A DNA stretch of 64,000 nt, from contig NC_088935.1 in NCBI RefSeq assembly GCF_033473495.1, positions 2,914,001 through 2,978,000 of the forward strand. Reading direction: 5' to 3'. The DNA is from Cercospora beticola (taxonomy: Eukaryota > Ascomycota > Dothideomycetes > Mycosphaerellales > Mycosphaerellaceae). Position 1 is the first letter of the stretch; the number at the start of each line of letters is the position of its first letter. The notes beneath the pieces are model-generated. The model made no database searches. It was not told where the DNA came from and saw only the letters and a list, made by a program, of their open reading frames with translations. The position numbers and the translations under genes are program-made. Shown in pieces: positions 55,909 to 64,000 of this stretch.

Positions 55909-56555
55909 GCTGTATACGGAGAGGCAGAACGTGGATGCTGCCGTGCCGTCGACGCTGCTACTCGTCTTGATCAGGGTCTAAGTCTAGGTGGTGAATAGCT
56001 TCTGGTGTGCTAGTAAGGACCAGCAGGACGCATGAGTTTTGACCGCAGGGCCAGCGGCTCGACTGCGTGAGCTCAGAATGCTTGCTCATCCCGTGCTGCA
56101 GCTTGACGTCGTTGGACCCCACCAAACCACTGCCAACAGCCGGCAGAATAATTCTTGCTGCAGCTTGCCCCAGTGCTTGAAAGATCGTCACCTCGGCCCC
56201 GGCTTTCAGCGACTGGAACCACTTGGCTCGAACCAACGCCAAAATCAAGGGTCTCGAGCGACATATGTTGCACAACGTCGATAGCACACAGACAGTCTTT
56301 GAGGATATGCCACGTCTGATGTAAGGCTCTGATAAGTCCATCCACGTCGTTTGACCATCTACTGCCCAACAAAGTTGTCTGAATCTCGCCGTCATGCCCT
56401 TGCGAAACTACTAGTGCACATTCCTATATGTCACATGAGCGGTGAGCAGAAGTGCCTCTTATCTCGTCCCGCTTATTGCAGCCCGATCGTAATAGACGCA
56501 AAGGAATTGAATCATCGCTAGCATTCGGACCATTATGCATCGGGCTTTTCGATTT
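55909..56555. other. intergenic, weak ORF only
   Basis: A minus-strand ORF of 145 codons (55958-56395) has no recognised domain and a competing frame on the same strand. I see no firm gene. Confidence 0.4.
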
Positions 56556-57950
56556 TCACGTATTAGGCTGCCCGTGAGAACCAATCCAGCCATCCTCTTC
56601 TCCCGCCTCTACATACGGCTGCAGCTCGCGTCTAGATGGCTCTTGCATAGTGCCATCTTTGGCAGCTAAACGTCCACCTGTTTCGTCACTGTTGTGATAG
56701 CCCTCGTCACTAAGAAATGCGCATCTTCTTGGCGGCAATGGCGGCAACGCCTCGATTGAGCTGGCCGTCTGCGTGGTTAGCACATCGTGTGAGGAGCGAG
56801 GCTGTGCTCGCTTTCCAGGCTTGTCCTCTGCCTTCCGCTTCTGTTCTGCTACGAAGCCCCGGGCGGATCGTGTGTTGTTACCACGCGCAGTGCCACGCAA
56901 GTTGTTCTGCCACCCTGCTCTCCCGAATGTGCACGGGGATTCTATCGATCCAGACTCCCATATTTCCGCACGCTTCTTCTCATCTGGAAGGGAGCCGTAC
57001 TTCAGCGGTCTCGGTGTCCACGACATCGTGGGTGAATCGTGCGAGCCGGATGCAGATCTCGAGAATGGAGAACGGGTATCCATCTGAACTTCAGGACGCT
57101 CCGCAGTATTGCCAGCAGCGGAGCTGGGCGTATCGGAAGCGAGCGCATTGCTCAAAGAGACTCGTAGCTGTGCGATAACTTCGCCACTCTCCTCAAATAG
57201 TCGTGCGTAGCGATCCCTTTCACGGGCTGCTGAATCGAAATCGTCTTTGAGAGCACGAAACTCAAGCCTTAATTGTTCCATTTCATGGTCCTTATCTTGC
57301 ATGAGCGTGACGCCTCGCGCAATGACTTCTTCTTGCTTGACTAGGACTTCGTGCTTGGACTCGCATAAACCACGTAGCCGAAAAAGATTATCATCTTTCA
57401 AGCTAACAAGCTCTTCAGTCTCCTGTTGCCTGGTCACTTGCATGCTATACACTTGCTGTAGTCGCCTCTTGAGGGCTGCCAGCTCGTCTTGTTGCTGAAA
57501 ATAGCCTTGCTTGAGAGCTTCATGCTTGGAGGCCCATGAGTGTAGCTTTGCGTCCTTGGTGTGGCAATCTGCCTGGACTTCTTCAAGCTGAGTCTGCTTC
57601 GCGCTCAGGCGGTTCGAGCAGACAGTTAAAGCTGCGTCACGATGGGAAATCTGTCTTTGCAAGCTTGCGTTTCCATTCAAGAGATCACGAACTTGAATGG
57701 CATTACGTGCGGACAGCTCTTCGCTGCGTTTGAGACTTTCTTGGGAGCTTCTCACAAGTTCTTCAAGATCATTTATCTCCTTGTCTCTGAAAGCTACGCC
57801 TGGAGAGGCGTTCGTTCCCAGCTGCGAAGTCGTCTCATGGTGAGCAGTGACTGAAGTATCCTGGTTCGCTGGATGGACTGGTGCTCCCTCCTGGGAGGAA
57901 TAGATCCAGCTGGACGGGTGAGCTGTGTTTGCAACTATCGGAGTGCTCAT
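56556..57950 (-). CDS. coiled-coil protein
   Basis: One open frame of 464 codons from MSTPIVANTAHPSSW. Residues about 55-290 are a near-continuous coiled coil (EINDLEELVRSSQESLKRSE; RRLQQVYSMQVTRQQETEEL; DHEMEQLRLEFRALKDDFDS). The C-terminal third is Ser/Pro/Arg-rich and disordered. No motor, RING or membrane segment is seen. It lies 41 bp downstream of the stop of another leftward coiled-coil ORF, so the two could be parts of one gene with an unrecognised intron. Family not recognised. Confidence 0.62.
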   Translation of the reverse strand: MSTPIVANTAHPSSWIYSSQEGAPVHPANQDTSVTAHHETTSQLGTNASPGVAFRDKEINDLEELVRSSQESLKRSEELSARNAIQVRDLLNGNASLQRQISHRDAALTVCSNRLSAKQTQLEEVQADCHTKDAKLHSWASKHEALKQGYFQQQDELAALKRRLQQVYSMQVTRQQETEELVSLKDDNLFRLRGLCESKHEVLVKQEEVIARGVTLMQDKDHEMEQLRLEFRALKDDFDSAARERDRYARLFEESGEVIAQLRVSLSNALASDTPSSAAGNTAERPEVQMDTRSPFSRSASGSHDSPTMSWTPRPLKYGSLPDEKKRAEIWESGSIESPCTFGRAGWQNNLRGTARGNNTRSARGFVAEQKRKAEDKPGKRAQPRSSHDVLTTQTASSIEALPPLPPRRCAFLSDEGYHNSDETGGRLAAKDGTMQEPSRRELQPYVEAGEEDGWIGSHGQPNT

Positions 57951-57991
57951 ATATGGGCTACTTCCAACTTCACCGCATCGAATCGGCCGCT

Positions 57992-58517
57992 CTATCTCAG
58001 CCTGCCGGGGCAGATCCGCGACTGTGAAAATCTGTTGTGCGGTGACGAGTCGTCTGATGCATTCGCTAGACTTGCTTCTGGAGTCCTCGGATCTAGACAG
58101 TGATCGACACGGTCCTCCAGATCTGATACGTGGTGCTCAAGATCCCCAATTCGAGTATCGAGAGTTCTTACGTCGGTCCGCAATGCATTGAATAATGACC
58201 TACAAGAGTTGTCAGCAGGTGTAGAAGCACCAGCGATGTACTTACCAGAAGAGCGGTGGCGACGGGAGACTGAAGTGCTGATGGGCCTGCGCGAGGCAGA
58301 TGGGAGAAGGTGAGACGGCGTTGGCGGCAGGCGCCCCAAGGCAGATACATCGCGGGTCACAGGCAGTATTTACGAAAGGATGCTGGGTAGTAGAGACATG
58401 CTCATCGCGGAGCTTTGCGTATTCAAATGCAGATTGTCGTCGAGCATAAGCTGCCGACATTTCCGCGACTCGCTGCTTGAGTTGCCCAAGCTCGCGTTGA
58501 AACGTGGCGTGGTCCAT
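57992..58517 (-). CDS. small coiled-coil protein, possibly 5' part of the downstream gene
   Basis: Two exons, 58517-58246 and 58199-57992, joined by a 46-nt intron (GTAAGT..CTGAC..TTGTAG) with matching phase 2; 159 aa. Exon 1 opens with a helical coiled coil (MDHATFQRELGQLKQRVAEM). Exon 2 gives a heptad-like helix (RTLDTRIGDLEHHVSDLEDR). The good splice signals and heptads on both sides of the join support a real gene. It could be the first exons of the adjacent coiled-coil gene. Function unknown. Confidence 0.5.
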
Positions 58518-59102
58518 GGTGTGCGGCTTCGAGTGCTCTTATTCGAACGAGATGCGGGAACAATGTCGAGAGGAAGTGCAACCTTTGGCTTCGCGATGTG
58601 CGATGGTGTTGATGCTGCGCACGCCTCTACAGCCTGGCGTGGAGAGCGAGATGGAGGGCGGGGAGAGTGAGGCTGTCGGCGGCGTGATGCGACAGCCGAT
58701 GCCGACCTAGACACACCACCTGCAACGTGACACTTCCGAAACGTCGTGCACAGGGCTAGATGAAGAAGTCAGTCTGCAAGGAAATGAGGACCGGTGGAAG
58801 GCAGCGTACAGTCTAACAATTATCGTCATTGTTACAGCTGCTGCTGCAGCCTGAGAACTCCGTATCGCATGCTGGGTATCCTCTGAGCTATCCATTCCGC
58901 ATCTCACATACCCAGTGAGGTTATGCACATAAAGTCGTTGAATCTCCCGGGCGGCCACTTGCTTCACGCCCCTGTTGCTAGCCCTGCCAGCTACCATACG
59001 CCTAATACGCCTGAATGCCATGCTGTTCGTGATTCAAATGAGCCGTGAGGCAGTCGATGCGAAGCACTCGGTCGACTGCACGTGGCATTTGAGTCTGTCT
59101 GC
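58518..59102. other. intergenic, no gene supported
   Basis: 585 bp; short ORFs only, upstream of the coiled-coil genes and downstream of the eIF4E stop. Confidence 0.45.
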
Positions 59103-59916
59103 TTAGACAGAAAACTTGGCTTTGGCGCGACTGCTGCCAGCATGGGCAGAATCGGCATGGCCAGAGAATTCCACACTCTCGTTGGGACCGAGAGCGAGAA
59201 CGTCCTTGAAGCGCTTGCCAATACGCTCAAGGCGCTTGCGACCCTCGTCGCGGTCGGCACCATCATCCTTGCGGCCTTTTGGTGGTTGTCCAGCAGTTCT
59301 CGTCCAAAGTCCGACACGCCAAAAGGCCTTGCGAATGTTGACGACGACACCCATGACCTCGTTGTCGCTCTCATCCTCCAACATCTCGCCAATGGCGGCC
59401 AGCATGATGTTGAGCCACGTCTCGTCGTTGGCTTTGCTGCCCTTGAATGTGTAAGCCCAACGACCTCCGTACTTGTTCTGCGGATCCTCCCATTCCGGGC
59501 GCACGCCCTGCTTGAAGAGATGGTAGTCGGACTTCTGCGCCAGTTCGGAGGCAGGTGTGATGTTGTTCTGGCGATCAGGCGGGTTAGCACTTGCACGAAT
59601 TGAAAGAGCGCGTGGGGAAGGCAGGCGGACTCACGTAGATGCCCCAGAACTCTTCGACACTGTTAAAGCTGATGACTTCCTTGAGCAACTCATTCCAGTC
59701 CTGCTTGCCGCTCGGTGGCTTGGTGAACCACAAAGTCCAGGTGTGCTGCAGGGCGTGCTTCACGTTGAAGTTCTGCGGGTCGTCGAAGACGGTGACAATC
59801 TTCTCGTTGTCGCCATTGGCGCCATTGGTGGCATCGGTCAAGCCGCCCTCGGGGGAGATGGGAATGGTGTCGAGCGGCACAGGCTCAGAGTGGGCATGCG
59901 AGGCAACTTCGGTCAT
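59103..59916 (-). CDS. translation initiation factor eIF4E (mRNA cap-binding)
   Basis: Two exons, 59916-59635 and 59567-59103, with a 67-nt phase-0 intron that includes GCTAACC; 248 aa. The cap-binding fold is plain: HALQHTWTLWFTKPP (first cap-stacking Trp region), VEEFWGIYV/NNI across the intron, FKQGVRPEWEDPQNKYGGRW (second cap-stacking Trp and the acidic residue) and TWLNIMLAAIGE. The C-terminal basic region has GRKDDGADRDEGRKRLERIG. eIF4E binds the m7G cap and, with eIF4G, recruits the 43S complex. A longer in-frame Met at 59982 would add 22 residues. It is divergent from the Rrn9-like gene across 348 bp. Confidence 0.96.
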
Positions 59917-60264
59917 GTTGGCGTGAGAGGCGGCGGTGATGCTGCGAGTGTCGGATGCGTGCGGGATCTCGCGACAAGACAATTAAGTCGCGAACGGCGA
60001 ATGAGTCTGCGCAGGAGAAGAGAGTGTCGAGTAGAGGCGGCGGTGATGTGCGGAGGTGGACGGTGTGCAGCGACGACAAGTGCGAGAGGGTACAAGATTA
60101 TTATTCTGAGTGAGAAGCGCGCTAAGACGCACCTTTCACGGACCCTGCCGGCCGCGCCTGCAACCTTCATGCGCCGCTGCAATTGTTCCTTCACACTCCA
60201 CTTACACAGAGTGTGAATTCAGCAATGTGCTGCTCACGTGCAGCAGGCAGACTGCGCCTTGAAC
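59917..60264. promoter_or_regulatory. shared divergent promoter, eIF4E / Rrn9-like
   Basis: 348 bp between divergent starts. No gene; no motif I can name with confidence. Confidence 0.5.
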
Positions 60265-61842
60265 ATGGCTGAGGAATTCAAGGACATTGATCTGACTGCC
60301 GACCAAGCAGAAGGCTCACAGGAGGAAGACTCCGGCGACAGCGAGCGTGATGGACGTTTTCACGGTCCGGACGCCAGCTGGAAGTTCTACACCAAGGCCG
60401 AGCGGGAACTGGCAGCATCTCTCGACCAAATTGAGAACAACGATCTAAGTGCACATCTCTACAACACTCATTGTCTCAAACAGCGCTCGTACAATTCGTT
60501 GAGCGTGCTGCCGTGGCAGAGCAAACAGAGATGGATCGATCGAGAAAATTCCGCTCCGGGGCTGTTCCTTCCAGATGCACACTGGACTGCATGCCCTCTA
60601 AAACCAGCGGAGGTGCCCAGGACTGGAGAGGCATGGGGCGTGGCGATACCGGATGATACGCTGGAGACTTATCGCTACGAGGAGAGTTGGCTGCCTGGTT
60701 CGCAGCTGCGAGACTGTCTACAAGCCGAAATCCAGCGTCAAGCTAAAGAGCGACTGCGGCTTCGCACATTTTCTGCCGTGGACATTGATTCTCAGTCAAG
60801 TGGCGAAATCTCTACTCAAACATCGGAAACCGACAGCAACGGCTCGGAGGCCGATGCGTCACCATCTACATCGTCGTCTTCATCGGGAGAATCTAGTGAT
60901 GGTGCGGAACAGGAAGACGGTGATGCCGCCAATTCGAACATCACTGCTCGAGCCTTTCCATCGGTCGACGATGAGTTTGCCACCAACCTCACACGGTCTG
61001 CAGTTGGTCATATTATGTCACAGTTCGATGCAGTACTCAAGGGACTTCACCAAAGCCGTATGGGTCATGCAAGAGAAGGTTCTCGTTCACGTCCTGGATC
61101 CGCCACAAGCATGCCGCCTACTTCTCCAGGAACAGATTCGCAAACTGGCCATGCCTCGGTCGGCTCGTCTCCCGAGCCTGCGAGTCGTGGCAGCTCAGCG
61201 CGACTTCATCGTGGTCGTCAAGATCTAGGCACTCGGGATTGGAGCGAGGTACTGGGTATTGCTGCTTTGGTAGGCGTAGATCCCTCAATCATCGCTCGCG
61301 CACGACATCGTTGCGCTACACTATTCAATGAAGACATGGACTTTCGCGTAATGCCTGATGCTGCGCTGACACACGCATCTGAGGGACTCGCTCGCGACCC
61401 AGCGAGATCAGCATCGGCCGCTGGAGGGGCGCCTAATGTGGAGATGGATCTTCGAGACGGATATCCCTGCCCGCACACGTCTTGTGACCGCCATGTCGAA
61501 TCGTATCCTCAGCTTTGGCGGCTCAGAGAGCATCTCAAGCGGAAGCACAAGCATGAGACACAAGAAATCAACGCCATGGTAGGTCATATGAAGCAGTCGG
61601 CGAACTCGAGAGCAGGGAGACACCAGCTCGAGAGCGACAACGCAGACGAAGACGAAAACGGAGAAAGCCAAGATCCAGTAATAGACACGGTCGTGCACCA
61701 CGACGAATATCTGCAGCCCATCCTCATCCCAATAGGTAGATCCAGAGATCGGAAGAAGCGCCGCACACCAAGCAGAGAACATCTCAAGCGAACAAAGGCG
61801 ACTCAAAGTCAAGATATTGTAGTGGATGGAGAGACCTCTTGA
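60265..61842 (+). CDS. Rrn9-like RNA polymerase I transcription factor
   Basis: One open frame of 525 aa from the ATG at 60265; an in-frame ATG at 60238 adds nine residues. The N-terminal block DLSAHLYNTHCLKQRS, then LPWQSKQRWIDRE and HWTACPLKPAEVPR, matches the fungal Rrn9 domain of the Pol I upstream activating factor. The middle is Ser/Glu-rich and disordered. A C2H2-like zinc site follows at about 397-428 (YPCPHTSCDRH then LREHLKRKHKH: Cys-x4-Cys..His-x3/4-His), and the tail is basic (RSRDRKKRRT). Yeast Rrn9 is a UAF subunit at the rDNA promoter. The zinc-finger-like element is not described for yeast Rrn9, so this family member may contact DNA itself. Confidence 0.72.
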   Translation: MAEEFKDIDLTADQAEGSQEEDSGDSERDGRFHGPDASWKFYTKAERELAASLDQIENNDLSAHLYNTHCLKQRSYNSLSVLPWQSKQRWIDRENSAPGLFLPDAHWTACPLKPAEVPRTGEAWGVAIPDDTLETYRYEESWLPGSQLRDCLQAEIQRQAKERLRLRTFSAVDIDSQSSGEISTQTSETDSNGSEADASPSTSSSSSGESSDGAEQEDGDAANSNITARAFPSVDDEFATNLTRSAVGHIMSQFDAVLKGLHQSRMGHAREGSRSRPGSATSMPPTSPGTDSQTGHASVGSSPEPASRGSSARLHRGRQDLGTRDWSEVLGIAALVGVDPSIIARARHRCATLFNEDMDFRVMPDAALTHASEGLARDPARSASAAGGAPNVEMDLRDGYPCPHTSCDRHVESYPQLWRLREHLKRKHKHETQEINAMVGHMKQSANSRAGRHQLESDNADEDENGESQDPVIDTVVHHDEYLQPILIPIGRSRDRKKRRTPSREHLKRTKATQSQDIVVDGETS

Positions 61843-62028
61843 TTGGAAAGTTTCCGATCTTCAGTGAGTTTCATTGTGTCAAAGCTGCTCTTGCAGCTGT
61901 CCCAATCTGTAGGCTGACTACGTATTCTGTGTCAATGCATCAAGCCATAGTCCTTCCATTTAGCGCGCTGAGGACGATGTTGCTCCGATGGGGCCCCCAA
62001 AGGTGGTCGCAGATGCTGTCCGCTTTGC

Positions 62029-62621
62029 TCAGAGCCGATCATCCTCGCTGTCTCCGTCCTCTGCTTTTTCCGTCTTGACTGCGTGCTTGACGCCCTCCTC
62101 CTCGTCGGCGTCATCTTCGCTCGCGGCTTTCTTGGCTTTGGTAGCTTTGGGTTTCTGCGTCCTTCGTTAGCTTTCTGTCATCTAACTGGATGGACCCCCG
62201 CGACATGCCTTGCTTGGGGTCTCTCCGTTGTTGTCGTCTCCAAGAGGCTTGCGACCGCGCTTCTTGCCAGGAGTGGCCTTGACTGTGGAGTTCGGGGTCG
62301 CCGCGCCCTCGCCCATGACGGCTTCAGCCTGAGCGTTCAGCTTCTTCTTAATTTTGGACCATGCGTTGGAAGCCTGTGTTGCACGTGCGGCATTAGAGTC
62401 ATGGATGAGTACGGTTGGTGCATTTCTAGCAGTACTCACCGAAACTGGGTTTTTCATGCCTGCGAGACCTGCAAGCTTCTTGTAGTCGAGCTGAGACATA
62501 CGTTAGCACTCCAGAACGAGATCACCGGTCGATGTTGTCGCACCTTTGGCTCGCCATCAAAGCACTGCCAGGCTAGCGACATCATCTGTCTCTCACGCTC
62601 GGTGAACTCGTTGCCGCTCAT
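62029..62621 (-). CDS. small Lys-rich nuclear protein with a GC-AG intron
   Basis: Four exons, 62621-62544, 62490-62440, 62373-62209 and 62154-62029 (introns 53, 66 and 54 nt); 139 aa, every join in phase. Introns 1 and 2 are GT-AG. Intron 3 starts AAG|GCATGT, ends ACGCAG and contains GCTAACG; only a GC-AG splice keeps the frame. The N-terminus (MSGNEFTERERQMMSLAWQC then LDYKKLAGLAG and SNAWSKIKKKL) is a compact helical unit common in Pezizomycotina. The C-terminus is Lys/Glu/Asp-rich with AT-hook-like KKRGRKPLG. Such proteins are thought to be nuclear and chromatin-linked, but no function is established that I know of. Confidence 0.78.
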
Positions 62622-63114
62622 CTGTGGTCTGTTAGCTGTGTACAGAAGGGCTTGCAAGATGCGTCACGTACCTTTGCTCGTTGGCTGATGTGTGGTTTGG
62701 AATGTGATGGATGAAGTTTGTCAGGAGTGGTTTTGTGTGTTGTGGGTTGTTTGCAGCTCGAACAGAAAAACGGTAGTTGTGCTTCACATGCGGTGCCGAT
62801 TATCCCCCTGTCACGACCGTTGCAGTTCATTGGCTTCACATGAAAAGTGAGCAAGTGCAGATTCGTACTGAAAGCGTGCTCCAGTTGTCGGCATAGCATT
62901 TGCAACATGTCATGGCATTGAACTGGCCGGTCGAGCAGAGCTTGTCCGGAAGGCAAGCAGCGAGTTCAGCTGGATGCTTGGGCTACGTTCAGCGTTGGAG
63001 TCAACTAAAGACGCTTAGGCGATTCGTGCGCAACTACCGAACGGGCGTATGTGCGACCATAGGAGATGCCGAAGAATGTCTTCACTATTGTAGCAGACGG
63101 CCGTTGCGCTTCAC
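62622..63114. other. intergenic, no gene supported
   Basis: About 490 bp with short ORFs lacking domains. Confidence 0.45.
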
Positions 63115-63561
63115 TTAGTCACGCCCTACTCTGCGATCAGTAAGATCATTGTTTGCTCGTTGATCCGCCGTTCGGACAGAATATTGTTGATCGTCATCAC
63201 GCATTGGATTCACATTACGGTCTGGCAGAGCCTTTTCGAGCGCTGTATCAGATCTCAAGTGTTGATAGCTGGTCGAGTTGGGAGACGAAATATCCCGCCA
63301 GCACAATTTCCAGAGTCACATGAAATACCAGCAAAAGACTTCATGTGTGGACTGATAGTCGTCAAATCTCACGCGAACTTGTCTGCGTCGGCGTGGCAGC
63401 CCTACAAGCAGCGATTCGGGACATCGATAATTGTGTTCTGTCGCTCGCGCTTCGCCCCTTAATGGCTGCTTGGAATAATGGTGGTCTTCGAAGGTCGCTA
63501 CAGCAATACGGTGCTCCTCGATCGCAGTGCCGGGTTGCCGGTCGAGATAAGATTCTGTCAT
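63115..63561 (-). CDS. hypothetical protein, tentative two-exon model
   Basis: A frame starting MTESYLDRQPGTAIEEHR is hydrophilic to about 63325. It meets TGA, then continues in the same frame as another hydrophilic stretch (DTALEKALPDRNVNPMRDDD) to a stop at 63115. A 60-nt GT-AG intron (GTATTT..ACCAG, about 63260-63319) removes the TGA and keeps phase, giving about 128 aa. No domain is recognised and the N-terminus is uncertain. Confidence 0.3.
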
Positions 63562-63779
63562 TGTGCTTGGGGCAGAGGCGAAGAGCAAGATTGAGCGGCC
63601 AAGGAAAGGAGCAACAGCAAATGAGCAGGCCGATGTCGGTCTTTCCCAAGACAGGTTCCTGCCAAGGTCACTTTACCACTGCACTTCTCAGTGACAACCT
63701 TACGCCTCTGCTCTCACCAGTCTGACATCGCCGACGCATATTTGCATCGAAATAGCGCCATACATCCAGTGTCCAGAGA

Positions 63780-63962
63780 TCAACGCAGACAAGTTATGTT
63801 GTCCGGAACTACGATGTCCGGACCAATGCCATCCATCGCGTCCCCCCGCGCGTGCTCGAATTCGGCTGCCTGGGGCTCAAATCCTTCGCGATAGCCCTCA
63901 TCATACAGCGTAACCATGTCCTTGTTCCTTCCTTCCTTGCTTCCGTTATCTTCGTGCAGTGA
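63780..63962 (-). CDS. C-terminal exon of a gene at the right edge, or small ORF
   Basis: 61 open codons on the minus strand end in TGA at 63782-63780. The acidic, protein-like sequence includes DMVTLYDEGYREGFEPQAAE and MDGIGPDIVVPDN. The first Met is at 63917. The frame is stopped upstream at 63965, so a join to an exon further right is possible. Not recognised. Confidence 0.3.
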   Translation of the reverse strand, partial: SLHEDNGSKEGRNKDMVTLYDEGYREGFEPQAAEFEHARGDAMDGIGPDIVVPDNITCLR

Positions 63963-64000
63963 TCATGGCCATGTCACACTATGATCGTGAGTCCGAACAA

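Noticed and set aside
54739..55998. 419-codon plus-strand ORF rich in Val, Ile, Ser and Phe that looks like a multi-pass membrane protein
   Set aside because: It is the exact antisense of the Arg/Asp-rich gene. Reverse reading of RDD/RDR codons gives hydrophobic residues, and it has no loops or family features.
55958..56395. 145-codon minus-strand ORF with a hydrophobic middle
   Set aside because: No recognised domain, no intron-extended homologue visible and a competing frame of 99 codons; too weak to call.
59557..60216. 219-codon plus-strand ORF
   Set aside because: Antisense to eIF4E exon 1 and its promoter; Arg/Gly-rich without features.

Overview
The window reads as nuclear DNA of a filamentous ascomycete (Pezizomycotina). 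A Dothideomycete is my best guess, but nothing here proves the class. Grounds: genes are packed about one per 1.9 kb on both strands. Introns are short (46-177 nt) with GT..CTRAC..YAG signals. The gene families are fungal (Zn2Cys6 regulator, PL3 pectate lyase, tannase/feruloyl esterase, Sip3/Lam, Kar5, Rrn9, Yrb30, eRF3/Sup35 with a Q/Y/G-rich prion-like head). There are no operons. I rebuilt exon structures by hand from splice signals and reading phase; almost all sum to a whole number of codons.

Layout. 1-3 kb: a gene running off the left edge, a small acidic ORF and a tRNA-like Pol III locus. 3.5-6.2 kb: a UPC2-like regulator facing a broken tannase-family pseudogene. 6.5-13.4 kb: a five-exon BAR-PH-GRAM-VASt sterol-transfer protein, divergent from a secreted pectate lyase. 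14-18.6 kb: a 1,537-aa disordered protein with a C-terminal methyltransferase domain. 18.6-21.5 kb: about 3 kb with no supportable gene. 21.5-27.4 kb: a mannose-6-phosphate-receptor-like sorting receptor, a selenoprotein-W-like gene split over three short exons, and a WD40 DCAF-like gene. 27.7-30.1 kb: an RBR-type E3 ligase gene with one tandem repeat array on each side.

31-47.7 kb: FACT subunit Pob3, mitochondrial ribosomal protein uL6m, a Kar5-like nuclear-fusion protein, a histidine phosphatase, a Yrb30-like Ran-binding protein, eRF3, a peroxiredoxin with a 17-nt microexon, a disordered nuclear-type protein and an AlkB dioxygenase. 48.3-64 kb: a nine-exon ThDP enzyme, Rab escort protein, a protein with two helix-turn-helix-like repeats, an Arg/Asp-rich protein, two coiled-coil proteins, eIF4E, an Rrn9-like Pol I factor, a small Lys-rich nuclear protein with a GC-AG intron, and two weak models at the right edge.

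Most genes are single housekeeping functions (chromatin, translation, nuclear transport, membrane traffic, redox), often as divergent pairs sharing 280-520 bp promoters. I see no biosynthetic cluster, transposon, CRISPR array or virus-like element. The least ordinary parts are the repeat-flanked RBR gene, the decayed tannase whose nucleophile position is already Cys, the tRNA-like locus with an oversized unreadable anticodon region, the twin-HTH protein and the 3-kb gene-free block.
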